From NCBI GenBank assembly GCA_019746155.1, contig JAIESJ010000072.1, positions 1-10,125 of the forward strand: a stretch of DNA of 10,125 bases, written 5' to 3'. Shown here piece by piece: positions 1 to 5,856 of the stretch (the first letter of the stretch is position 1; each line of letters begins with the position of its first letter). The position numbers and the translations under genes are program-made. The notes under the pieces are model-generated. The model did no database searches. It was not told the DNA's origin and saw only the letters and a list, made by a program, of their open reading frames with translations. The stretch is from Burkholderiales bacterium. Lineage in GTDB: Bacteria; Pseudomonadota; Gammaproteobacteria; Burkholderiales; SG8-41.

Positions 1-149
1 GAGCAGGTGTTGAACAGGATCAGATCGGCTTCGGCGGGGTTTTCGGTGATTTCCATGCCTTGGGCCGCGTGCAGTACGTCGGCCATCTTGCCCGAGTCGT
101 ACTCGTTCATCTGGCAGCCGAAGGTCTTGATGTAGACTTTCTTGCTCAC
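1..149 (-). CDS. miaB: MiaB, tRNA-2-methylthio-N6-dimethylallyladenosine synthase (5' part only)
   Basis: This is the first 49 codons of a radical-SAM methylthiotransferase; the rest lies beyond the left edge. The enzyme adds the 2-methylthio group to i6A37 in tRNAs that read codons starting with U, in the cytoplasm. The visible N-terminus (VSKKVYIKTFGCQMNEYDS, first residue read as Met) is the typical start of the UPF0004 domain. Cys12 in FGCQMN and Cys49 in FNTC match the first two ligands of the auxiliary [4Fe-4S] cluster. The start is a GTG, because no ATG occurs before codon 14 and the family motif begins right after it. No clear Shine-Dalgarno is seen. The gene lies 4 nt after the stop of the small secreted-protein gene, so the two are probably co-transcribed and perhaps translationally coupled. 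Confidence 0.93.
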   Translation of the reverse strand, partial: MSKKVYIKTFGCQMNEYDSGKMADVLHAAQGMEITENPAEADLILFNTC

Positions 150-153
150 GGTG

Positions 154-483
154 TCAGCGTTGCCCGGCCTGTTGGAGCCGCGCCAGTTCCTCGGGGGTCA
201 GGATGACAATGCGCGAGACTTCACCGCGGGGATCGAGTACGTACAACACCTGGGCATCGGACGGCAGGTAGCCGTGCAGGATGGTACGGTTGTTCTGGTC
301 ATAGATCAGTCCACCGGGCGCCAAGCGTAGCGTTTCTCTATTGATCTGGACCAGCGGATAAGGGTGCTGCTGGCCCGACAGTTCGCCGAGCTGACCGTTC
401 GCAGGCAGCAGACGCTGCACTTGGGCATGTCCCGGCGCAGCCAGCGTAAAACTTAGGGCCAAGCCCGCGATCAATATTCGCAT
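154..483 (-). CDS. small secreted protein of unknown function upstream of miaB
   Basis: I do not recognise a named family. The preferred start gives 109 residues. Residues 1-20 (MRILIAGLALSFTLAAPGHA) form a clear Sec signal peptide with a probable cleavage after GHA, so the mature protein of about 89 residues is likely periplasmic. The mature part is rich in Leu, Gln and Pro, has no Cys, and includes the stretch PYPLVQINRETLRLAPGG and a C-terminal ILTPEELARLQQ. An in-frame ATG 19 codons upstream (540) would put a non-hydrophobic extension before the signal peptide, so I chose 483. The gene is followed directly by miaB on the same strand. Its function is unknown. Confidence 0.75.
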   Translation of the reverse strand: MRILIAGLALSFTLAAPGHAQVQRLLPANGQLGELSGQQHPYPLVQINRETLRLAPGGLIYDQNNRTILHGYLPSDAQVLYVLDPRGEVSRIVILTPEELARLQQAGQR

Positions 484-489
484 CGGTTC

Positions 490-519
490 ACAATAACACA
501 ACGTAATCAAATACTTCAA
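490..519 (-). promoter_or_regulatory. possible sigma70 promoter for the secreted protein-miaB operon
   Basis: On the minus strand, TTGAAG (514-519) and TATTGT (490-495) are separated by 18 nt. The -10 box ends only 6 nt before the ATG at 483, so a transcript from it would be nearly leaderless. This was inferred by eye, and a promoter further upstream or read-through from the tRNA is equally possible. Confidence 0.3.
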
Positions 520-576
520 CCGCATTGTCGAGTATGACATCGCGGGTTGTCTGGAGCCAGAGCTTGGTAATGGGAA

Positions 577-597
577 TGGTGGCGAGTCAGGGATTTG
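577..597 (-). repeat. 21-bp direct repeat: 3'-terminal copy of tRNA-Met (putative att site, left)
   Basis: These 21 nt are identical to 2472-2492 and, read on the minus strand, are the end of the tRNA: half of the T-arm, the acceptor 3' strand, the discriminator A and CCA. No tRNA body directly continues from it. A displaced tRNA 3' end at one border and an intact tRNA at the other is the classic footprint of site-specific integration into a tRNA gene. The identity is seen directly, and the att interpretation is inferred. Confidence 0.75.
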
Positions 598-772
598 CCG
601 TATCCCTTTGAATTCGCAGAGAGCCGACCAACCAAGTGCTACCCCGCTGCTTCAAATTAAACGAGGCGTCATTTTATCAGAGTAGACCATGGCTGGACGT
701 CCCAAGGGTTCAAGCCGTGGTGTTGGTGTGTGCACACTCTTTCGTTCTCTGGCGAGGTCGCGTATACGGGAT

Positions 773-797
773 AGCGTATTCAGGGTTCTTATACGCT
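773..797. promoter_or_regulatory. inverted repeat, candidate upstream HipB operator
   Basis: AGCGTAT (773-779) and ATACGCT (791-797) form a perfect 7-bp inverted repeat around 11 nt. The core is the same GCGTAT/ATACGC as the site over the -10 box, with one more base between the arms. Another GCGTAT lies at 760-765 (within the palindrome CGTATACG, 761-768) and a degenerate one, ACGTATAC, at 801-808. Several similar sites upstream of hipB fit the multi-operator autoregulation known for HipB. Confidence 0.5.
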
Positions 798-808
798 GAA
801 ACGTATAC

Positions 809-836
809 TTGATTTTTATACTTTATAGCGTATAAT
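809..836 (+). promoter_or_regulatory. sigma70 promoter of hipBA
   Basis: TTGATT (809-814) and a perfect TATAAT (831-836) are spaced by 16 nt in a strongly AT-rich stretch about 50 nt upstream of hipB. The start point would be near 842-844. The palindromic operator at 828-849 covers the -10 box and the predicted start site, so binding there would block RNA polymerase. Confidence 0.7.
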
Positions 837-849
837 TTAAAATATACGC
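828..849. promoter_or_regulatory. palindromic operator over the hipBA -10 box
   Basis: GCGTATA (828-834) and TATACGC (843-849) form a perfect 7-bp inverted repeat with an 8-nt spacer. The geometry matches the E. coli HipB operator TATCC-N8-GGATA, although the arm sequence differs. It overlaps the -10 hexamer and the expected start point. That this HipB binds it is inferred from position and symmetry. Confidence 0.65.
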
Positions 850-886
850 ATTACAGTATAAAATTTATCGCTTACTTCGGGTGATT

Positions 887-1138
887 ATGAACCAGATAGC
901 TAGAACGCCTAAACAAGTTGGCGAAATGCTGCGCCGTCGTCGGCAATCGTTAAAGCTGACGCAAGAGGACATGGGCAAGCGGGTAAGCCTGAGGCAGGCC
1001 ACCATCTCGAAGTTGGAGACCGGAGAGCCCGGCACGCGGCTGAGCACGTTGTTTGATGTGCTGACAGCGCTCGACCTTGAAATCGTCATCAGGCCGCGCA
1101 CGAAATCCTCCCCGAACGAGATAGAAGAGAATTTCTGA
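887..1138 (+). CDS. hipB: HipB-type antitoxin and autorepressor (XRE family)
   Basis: This is an 83-residue DNA-binding antitoxin. In the family, HipB dimers bind operators in their own promoter and hold the HipA kinase in an inactive complex. Residues about 13-60 form an XRE-type helix-turn-helix: LRRRRQSLKLTQEDMGKRV, then LRQATISKLETG with recognition helix QATISKLE, as in E. coli HipB QATISNFE. The last ~15 residues (RTKSSPNEIEENF) are polar and probably flexible. I chose ATG 887; a GTG two codons earlier (881) is possible, and neither has a good Shine-Dalgarno. The stop overlaps the hipA start by one base (TGATG), indicating translational coupling. An AT-rich promoter with repeated palindromes lies upstream. 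Confidence 0.88.
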   Translation: MNQIARTPKQVGEMLRRRRQSLKLTQEDMGKRVSLRQATISKLETGEPGTRLSTLFDVLTALDLEIVIRPRTKSSPNEIEENF

Positions 1139-2493
1139 TGGCTCGCCGCAAAAGCGGTGTTTCGCTCAACGTTTTCCTGAACAGCCGCCTGGTTGGTCGG
1201 CTGAATCGGGCCGCGAGCGGTGCGATCAGCTTCCAGTACGACCCGGTCTGGCTTGAATGGGAAAACGCGCTACCGATTTCGCTGTCGTTACCGTTGCGGG
1301 AAACCAGATTTACCGGCGCATCCGTCATCGCCTATTTCGACAACCTGTTGCCGGACAACGAGCCGATCAGGCGCCAGCTTGCCGAACGCATGCATGCGGA
1401 TGGTTACGACGCATGCCGTCTGCTGGCGGTGATCGGCCGCGATTGTGTCGGTGCGCTTCAGTTTCTGCCCGAAGGGCAGATGCCTGGCGTAGCCGGTGCA
1501 TTATCCAGCCGCCCCATCACAAACGAAGAGATTGCCCGCAAGCTTGCCGATTTGGCGCGCGCGCCGCTGGGTCTCGGTGACGACGAGGATTTCCGCATCT
1601 CCATCGCGGGCGTGCAGGAAAAAACGGCTCTTTTGCGTCTGAATGGCGAGTGGCACATCCCCCACGGAACGACTGCCACCACCCACATTTTGAAGCCCCA
1701 GATGGGTATGTTGCCGAGCGGCATCGACTTGAGCCAGAGCGTCGAAAACGAGTATTTCTGTCTGCAATTCCTCGCTGCCCTCGGTCTGCCCGTGGCCAGA
1801 ACCGAAATCGCGGACTTCGACGGGCAGCGTGTGCTCGTTATCGAGCGCTTCGATCGACTCTGGACAAGAGATGGCCGGTTGCTGCGCTTGCCACAGGAAG
1901 ATTGCTGCCAAGCGCTGGCCACACATCCTTCCGCGAAGTATGAGTCCGAGGGAGGACCGGGTATCGCGCGTGTTCTCGATCTTCTGAAGGCAAGCGATGA
2001 CGCGCTCGCGGATCGCAGACTTTTCCTGAAGGCCCAAGTCGCGTATTGGCTTTTGGGTGCGACGGACGGGCACGCGAAAAACTTCAGCTTAAGACTGATG
2101 CCAGGTGCCAGATTTCGACTGACGCCGCTCTACGACGTGATGTCCGCTCAACCGCCGGTGGACGCCGGCCAGATCCGGCATAACCGGATGAAGTTTGCGA
2201 TGGCGGCAGGCACCAATCGCCATTACGTTATCGGCGAGATTTTGCCAAGACACTTTCGCCAGACCGCCACCGCCAGCGGAATCCCGAACACAACCGTGGA
2301 TGAAGTTTTCGCCGGACTGATCCGCGACGTGCCGAGCGCCCTGGATAAGGCACTGGCATCCATGCCGCCGGACTTCCCCCGCGCATTGGCCGGCTCCATC
2401 ATCCAAGGCGTTCGCGATCGCCTGCGTCTGTTCGAGCTGGCTGCCGAAGAGTTCAATGACCTGCGGAAATTTGGTGGCGAGTCAGGGATTTGA
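1138..2493 (+). CDS. hipA: HipA-type serine/threonine kinase toxin
   Basis: This 451-residue kinase is similar in length to E. coli HipA (440), which phosphorylates glutamyl-tRNA synthetase and triggers growth arrest and persistence. Residues 1-110 fit the N-terminal Couple_hipA domain (IAYFDNLLPDN at 64-74). The kinase signature is intact: RISIAGVQEKTALL (153-166), where Ser155 matches the autophosphorylated Ser150 of E. coli HipA, Lys186 in HILKPQ for ATP, catalytic Asp310 in ATDGHAKNFS and metal-binding Asp333 in LYDV. The toxin therefore looks active. It is translationally coupled to hipB. The last seven codons (FGGESGI) and the TGA lie in the 3' end of the opposite-strand tRNA-Met gene, so this tail probably comes from the integration site rather than the family. 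Its target here is inferred from E. coli. Confidence 0.93.
   Translation: MARRKSGVSLNVFLNSRLVGRLNRAASGAISFQYDPVWLEWENALPISLSLPLRETRFTGASVIAYFDNLLPDNEPIRRQLAERMHADGYDACRLLAVIGRDCVGALQFLPEGQMPGVAGALSSRPITNEEIARKLADLARAPLGLGDDEDFRISIAGVQEKTALLRLNGEWHIPHGTTATTHILKPQMGMLPSGIDLSQSVENEYFCLQFLAALGLPVARTEIADFDGQRVLVIERFDRLWTRDGRLLRLPQEDCCQALATHPSAKYESEGGPGIARVLDLLKASDDALADRRLFLKAQVAYWLLGATDGHAKNFSLRLMPGARFRLTPLYDVMSAQPPVDAGQIRHNRMKFAMAAGTNRHYVIGEILPRHFRQTATASGIPNTTVDEVFAGLIRDVPSALDKALASMPPDFPRALAGSIIQGVRDRLRLFELAAEEFNDLRKFGGESGI
2472..2492 (-). repeat. 21-bp direct repeat inside tRNA-Met 3' end (putative att site, right)
   Basis: This stretch is identical to 577-597, 1,895 bp to the left. It consists of CCA, the discriminator base, the acceptor 3' strand and part of the T-arm of the intact tRNA-Met. 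On the other strand it encodes the end of hipA up to two bases of the stop codon. Identity stops right after 2492, inside the T-loop, a common crossover region for tyrosine-type integrases. Confidence 0.75.
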
Positions 2494-2547
2494 ACCCCGG
2501 ACCAACGGATTATGATTCCGCTGCTCTAACCGCTGAGCTAACTCGCC
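2472..2547 (-). tRNA. tRNA-Met (CAU), elongator type
   Basis: These 76 nt on the minus strand fold as a full cloverleaf. The acceptor stem is GGCGAGT/ACTCGCC, the D-arm GCTC/GAGC, the anticodon stem GCGGA/TCCGT with loop ATCATAA (anticodon CAU), the variable loop 5 nt, the T-stem CGGGG/CCCTG with loop TTCAAAT, then discriminator A and an encoded CCA. The acceptor stem is fully paired at its first base pair, so it is not initiator tRNA. The anticodon stem and loop look like elongator Met; tRNA-Ile2 (CAU, lysidine-modified) is a less likely alternative. The 3' end overlaps the convergent hipA gene by 22 nt. Confidence 0.93.
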
Positions 2548-2561
2548 ACAGGAAGCGGCGC

Positions 2562-2590
2562 AGTCTAATGAGCAGGGGAGGTCTTGTCAA
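2562..2590 (-). promoter_or_regulatory. strong sigma70 promoter of tRNA-Met
   Basis: On the minus strand, a perfect TTGACA (2585-2590) is followed after exactly 17 nt by TAGACT (2562-2567). The -10 is followed by a GC-rich discriminator GCGCCGC, typical of stable-RNA promoters under stringent (ppGpp) control. Transcription would start near 2555, a few bases before the mature tRNA 5' end at 2547. Confidence 0.8.
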
Positions 2591-2691
2591 GCCAAACGCG
2601 CCGGGGCCAATGCCGGATTCGGTTTAATAATCCAGAGCTTGTTGTACACCGGCACGGGTTGTGATTGCCAGTCCAGCATGACCGTGCTATC

Positions 2692-2735
2692 TTGATTGCG
2701 TCATACGAATGTATATTCCATATTGTGAAATAATG
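2692..2735 (+). promoter_or_regulatory. possible promoter and operator region of the FAH-dehydrogenase operon
   Basis: The 206 nt between the tRNA and the FAH-family gene hold the divergent promoter of this operon. A TTGATT near 2692 and an AT-rich stretch with TATATT about 14 nt later make a weak promoter candidate. Around 2716-2732 the sequence TTCCATATTGTGAA is an imperfect palindrome (TTC...GAA), of the kind bound by IclR-type regulators. No regulator gene is in the window, and this is weak evidence. Confidence 0.25.
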
Positions 2736-2753
2736 GCAAAGAAGGAGAGGACA

Positions 2754-3521
2754 GTGGATAAATGGCTGCGCTTCGAGCATGCCGGCAAACCGGGTTTCGG
2801 CAAGCTGCAAGGTGACACCATCACGGTATACCAGGGAGATATGTTCAACAATCCGGGTGCGACATCCCAGACCTTGGCGCTGTCCGCGGTCAGGCTGCTG
2901 ACGCCGACCCAGCCCACCAAAATGATCGCGATCTGGAACAACTTCCACGCGCTCGCCGCGAAACTGAACGCCGCGATCCCGAAAGAGCCGTTGTATCTGA
3001 TCAAGACCAGCAATTCGTTTCTTGCCGGCGGGGAAATCATACGCTCGCCGAAATCTTTCGACGGCAAGGTGGTCTATGAAGGTGAACTAGGTATCGTCAT
3101 CGGCAAGACTTGCAAGGCGGTAAGCGAAGCCGAGGCGCCGGACCATATCTTCGGTTATACCTGCATCAACGACGTTACGGCCGCGGACATCATCAACCGC
3201 GACCCGGCGTTCCAGCAATGGTCGCGCTCCAAGAGCTTCGACACGTTCGGCGTATTCGGCCCGGTGATTGCCGCAGGTCTTGACCCGGCCAAGCTGACGG
3301 TGAAGACCGTGCTGAACGGCCAGGAACGCCAGAACTATCCGGTCTCCGACATGATTTTCCCGCCGGCCAGGCTGGTGAGCCTGATCTCCCAGGACATGAC
3401 GCTCTATCCGGGCGACGTGATCTGCTGCGGCACCTCGGTCGGCGTGGGTTCCATGAAGCCGGGCAGCACCATAGAGGTCACCATTGAAGGCATCGGCACG
3501 CTCGCCAACAGGTTCGAGTGA
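2754..3521 (+). CDS. fumarylacetoacetate hydrolase (FAH) family protein
   Basis: This is a 255-residue enzyme of the FAH superfamily, whose members hydrolyse, decarboxylate or isomerise acylpyruvate-type or 2-hydroxymuconate-type diketo acids with a divalent metal. A short N-terminal part (residues 1-45) precedes the FAH fold. The likely metal ligands are Glu109 and Glu111 in VVYEGELGIVIGK and Asp140 in CINDVTAAD. The C-terminus carries the family signature PGDVICCGTSVGVG followed by KPGSTIEVTIEGIGTL. I chose GTG 2754 because a strong AAGGAG lies 6 nt before it and the protein then begins DKWLRFEHAGKPGFG, as in homologues; a longer reading from ATG 2709 or 2733 would consume that ribosome site. 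A dehydrogenase gene follows 43 nt later. The exact substrate is unknown. Confidence 0.88.
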   Translation: MDKWLRFEHAGKPGFGKLQGDTITVYQGDMFNNPGATSQTLALSAVRLLTPTQPTKMIAIWNNFHALAAKLNAAIPKEPLYLIKTSNSFLAGGEIIRSPKSFDGKVVYEGELGIVIGKTCKAVSEAEAPDHIFGYTCINDVTAADIINRDPAFQQWSRSKSFDTFGVFGPVIAAGLDPAKLTVKTVLNGQERQNYPVSDMIFPPARLVSLISQDMTLYPGDVICCGTSVGVGSMKPGSTIEVTIEGIGTLANRFE

Positions 3522-3564
3522 CCGTGAGCAGCGTGAGCGATATTTAAGTCACAGGAGAAAGATT

Positions 3565-4575
3565 ATGAAAATCTGCGTAATCGGCGCCGGCGCGATCGGC
3601 GGTTTGCTGGGGGCGAAACTGGCGCTCGCCGGCGAGGAAGTTACCGTGATCGACCAGGGCGCGCATCTCGAAGCGATCAAGAAGAACGGCATCAAACTCG
3701 TCATGCACGATGGCACCGAGCACGTCGCGAAAAACGTCAGGGCCACCGACAGCTTCGCCGCGGCGGGTAAGCATGATCTGGTGATCCTGGCGCTCAAGGG
3801 GCACATCATCGAGCAGGTGGCGTCGCAGATCCCGCAGCTCTTTGCCGAGCATACCGTGATCGTCCCGGTGCAGAACGGCATGCCCTGGTGGTACTTCCAG
3901 CGCCACGGCGGTCCGTTCGAAGGACGCAGGCTTGCTACACTCGACCCCAACGGCACGATTTCCGAGCATATCGATGCCGGCCGCATTATCGGCTGCGTGG
4001 TCTATCCGGCAGGCGAGATCGCGGCGCCGGGCGTTATCCGCCACATCGAGGGCGACCGCTTTCCGATCGGCGAACTCGACGGCGCCACCACCGAGCGCGC
4101 ACAGCGCGTCTCCGAGGTGCTCATCAGGGCCGGCTTCAAATCGCCGATCCTCGACAATATTCGCGCCGAGATCTGGCTCAAGCTGTGGGGCAACCTGTCG
4201 TTCAATCCGATCAGCGCGCTCACCCACGCAACCTTGGTCGACATCTGCCAGTTTCCGCTCACGCGCCAGCTGGCGGCGGACATGATGACCGAGGCCCAGA
4301 CCATCGCCAACAAGTTGGGCATTACCTTCCGGCTGCCGCTCGAGAAGCGCATCGCCGGCGCGGAGAAGGTCGGCAAGCACAAGACCTCGACGCTGCAGGA
4401 CGTCGAGGCCGGCCGTCCCATTGAAGTCGAGCCGCTGGTCGGCGCGGTGGTGGAGCTGGGCAAGATCACCGGGACGCCGACGCCGCATATCGACGCGGTG
4501 TATGCGCTCGCTTCGCTGCTCAACAGGATGATGGTTGAAGCGCAGGGCTGCGTGCAGTTGCGCAAGGCCGCCTGA
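3565..4575 (+). CDS. ketopantoate reductase (PanE/ApbA) family dehydrogenase
   Basis: This 336-residue NAD(P)H-dependent 2-oxoacid reductase begins with a Rossmann fold: KICVIGAGAIGGLLGAKLA (residues 2-20) carries GxGxxG. Asn104 in VQNGMPWW, Lys206 and Asn210 in EIWLKLWGNLSFNPISALT match the catalytic Lys and conserved Asn positions of E. coli PanE; KTSTLQDVEAGRPIEVE (273-289) is the conserved C-terminal motif. The start ATG 3565 has AGGAGA 6 nt upstream, and an upstream extension would overlap the FAH gene. At 336 residues it is longer than E. coli PanE (303). The pairing with an FAH-family gene suggests a catabolic hydroxyacid/oxoacid step rather than pantothenate synthesis, but that is inference. 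Confidence 0.88.
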   Translation: MKICVIGAGAIGGLLGAKLALAGEEVTVIDQGAHLEAIKKNGIKLVMHDGTEHVAKNVRATDSFAAAGKHDLVILALKGHIIEQVASQIPQLFAEHTVIVPVQNGMPWWYFQRHGGPFEGRRLATLDPNGTISEHIDAGRIIGCVVYPAGEIAAPGVIRHIEGDRFPIGELDGATTERAQRVSEVLIRAGFKSPILDNIRAEIWLKLWGNLSFNPISALTHATLVDICQFPLTRQLAADMMTEAQTIANKLGITFRLPLEKRIAGAEKVGKHKTSTLQDVEAGRPIEVEPLVGAVVELGKITGTPTPHIDAVYALASLLNRMMVEAQGCVQLRKAA

Positions 4576-4617
4576 GCCACGGAAGTTTTGCTCAAACAGA
4601 CGCCGACGGATTAAACT

Positions 4618-4647
4618 GCGCGGGTAAGAATTCATCTTATCCCGCGC
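4618..4647 (+). promoter_or_regulatory. hairpin directly abutting the start codon of the next gene
   Basis: GCGCGGG-TAAGA (4618-4629) and TCTTA-T-CCCGCGC (4635-4647) pair over 12 bp with one bulged base and a loop of about 5 nt. The 3' arm ends on the base before the ATG at 4648. No Shine-Dalgarno is visible there. It could be a terminator for the upstream operon, though there is no T-run, or an RNA structure that controls translation. Confidence 0.5.
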
Positions 4648-5820
4648 ATGTCACACTCGTTTGACGTTATCATCATCGGCGGCGGTCTGGTTGGCGCCAG
4701 TCTTGCGCTGGCGCTCAGGCCTGCGGGCTTGAACGTCGCCGTCATCGAGTCCCTGCCCCCCCCGCCGCTTCCCGCCGACGATTCGTGGGACAGCCGCGTC
4801 TACGCCATCAGTCCCGGCAGCGCGGCGTTTCTGGGAAGCTGCGGCGTATGGGAAGGCGTGCCGCAGCATCGCGTCATGCCGGTCGAGGCGATGCAGGTTC
4901 ATGGCGACGCCTCCGACTCGCGTCTCGATTTCAATGCCTATGACGCGGGTTTGCGTGAACTGGCCTTCATCGTCGAGAACCGCCTGCTGCAGCAGGCGGC
5001 GTGGCAATGCCTGCAGCATTCCGAACATGTGCGCGTGTTCTGCCCCGCGCGCTGCGCCGCGGTCGACTGGCGCGACGATTACGTCCGGCTGCTGCTCGAA
5101 GACCATACGGAACTGACGGCAAGGCTGATCGTCGGCGCCGACGGCGCCGACTCGTGGCTGCGCGCGCAGGCGGGCATCAAGACCAGGCCGCGCGATTACG
5201 GCCAGCTCGGGGTGGTGGCCAATTTTGGCGCCGGGAAGCCGCATCGCGGCGTGGCTTACCAATGGTTCCGCCGCGACGGCGTGCTGGCGCTGCTGCCGCT
5301 GCCGGATAACCGCGTCTCGATGGTGTGGTCGACCGCCGAGCCGCATGCCCGCGAGTTGCTCGCGCTGGCGCCTGACGATCTCACCAGCGAGGTCGCTGCC
5401 GCCAGCCGCCATGCCTTGGGCGGGCTACATCTCCTCACGCCGCCGGCGGCCTTTCCGCTTAGACTACAACGTGTTGAAAATATAGTGAAATGCCGCCTTG
5501 CGCTGGTGGGGGACGCCGCGCATAACGTGCATCCCCTGGCCGGGCAGGGGGTCAATCTCGGCTTTCGCGATGCGCGTGAACTGGCGGCAGTGTTGCTGGA
5601 TCGCGGGGCCCAGGCCGATTGTGGCGACTACGCGCTGTTGCGGCGATACGAGCGCGCGCGCAAAGAGGACATTCTGGCGTTGCAGTTTACTACCGATGCT
5701 TTGCAGAAACTTTTCAACAACGATATGGTCTGGCTGGTCGGGGTGCGAAATCTGGGGCTCAAGCTGGTCAACCGGCAGCCGCAATTGAAGAACATGCTGG
5801 TGCGGCAGGCGGTAGCGTAA
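4648..5820 (+). CDS. UbiH/UbiF/VisC/COQ6-family FAD-dependent hydroxylase
   Basis: This 390-residue flavoprotein monooxygenase belongs to the family that hydroxylates the aromatic ring during ubiquinone synthesis. Domains in order: N-terminal FAD-binding DVIIIGGGLVGASLA (6-20, GxGxxG) with the acidic residue Glu34; DSRVYAIS (48-55), matching the family D.R..AlS element; the FAD/NADPH-contact motif VGADGADS (162-169); and the second FAD motif LALVGDAAHNVHPLAGQGVN (284-303) followed by LGFRDA. It is close to the usual 390-400 residues. Which ring position it hydroxylates (UbiH, UbiF or UbiI type) cannot be told from sequence. A run of eight C (4756-4763) encodes part of a Pro run at 37-40. The start lacks a visible ribosome site and sits directly after a hairpin. 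dsbC follows on the same strand. Confidence 0.9.
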   Translation: MSHSFDVIIIGGGLVGASLALALRPAGLNVAVIESLPPPPLPADDSWDSRVYAISPGSAAFLGSCGVWEGVPQHRVMPVEAMQVHGDASDSRLDFNAYDAGLRELAFIVENRLLQQAAWQCLQHSEHVRVFCPARCAAVDWRDDYVRLLLEDHTELTARLIVGADGADSWLRAQAGIKTRPRDYGQLGVVANFGAGKPHRGVAYQWFRRDGVLALLPLPDNRVSMVWSTAEPHARELLALAPDDLTSEVAAASRHALGGLHLLTPPAAFPLRLQRVENIVKCRLALVGDAAHNVHPLAGQGVNLGFRDARELAAVLLDRGAQADCGDYALLRRYERARKEDILALQFTTDALQKLFNNDMVWLVGVRNLGLKLVNRQPQLKNMLVRQAVA

Positions 5821-5856
5821 GCCTGCCGCGTTTTAAATCAAATTCAAGGATTAATC

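Larger units (their letters stand above)
541..886. other. gene-free left flank and left end of the hipBA module
   Basis: Nothing convincingly coding is seen in these 346 nt. Positions 541-576 are the old chromosomal flank, downstream of the tRNA before insertion. Positions 577-597 are the tRNA 3'-end copy. The stretch 598-700 is unassigned, although 626-651 resembles part of the tRNA-Met gene in inverse sense. Positions 740-870 become very AT-rich and carry the repeated GCGTAT half-sites and the hipBA promoter. A 6-bp inverted repeat AGGGAT/ATCCCT (589-594 and 602-607, 7-nt loop) straddles the right end of the 577-597 repeat. Confidence 0.6.

Noticed and set aside
689..799. 36-codon reading frame starting MAGRPKGSSRG upstream of hipB
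   Set aside because: The start resembles the N-termini of some regulators, but there is no ribosome site, the rest is Arg-rich without a recognisable fold, and it runs through the operator repeats. Probably chance or a very short remnant.
3544..4635. 363-codon frame antisense to the ketopantoate-reductase-like gene
   Set aside because: It is a shadow frame of a GC-rich gene with biased codon positions; its Arg/Asp/Leu-rich translation has no motifs, whereas the plus-strand product has all family motifs.
4756..4763. Run of eight C near the start of the flavin hydroxylase gene, possible phase variation
   Set aside because: The frame is intact, the run is moderate for a GC-rich genome, and the gene is a core biosynthetic one; no other sign of phase variation.
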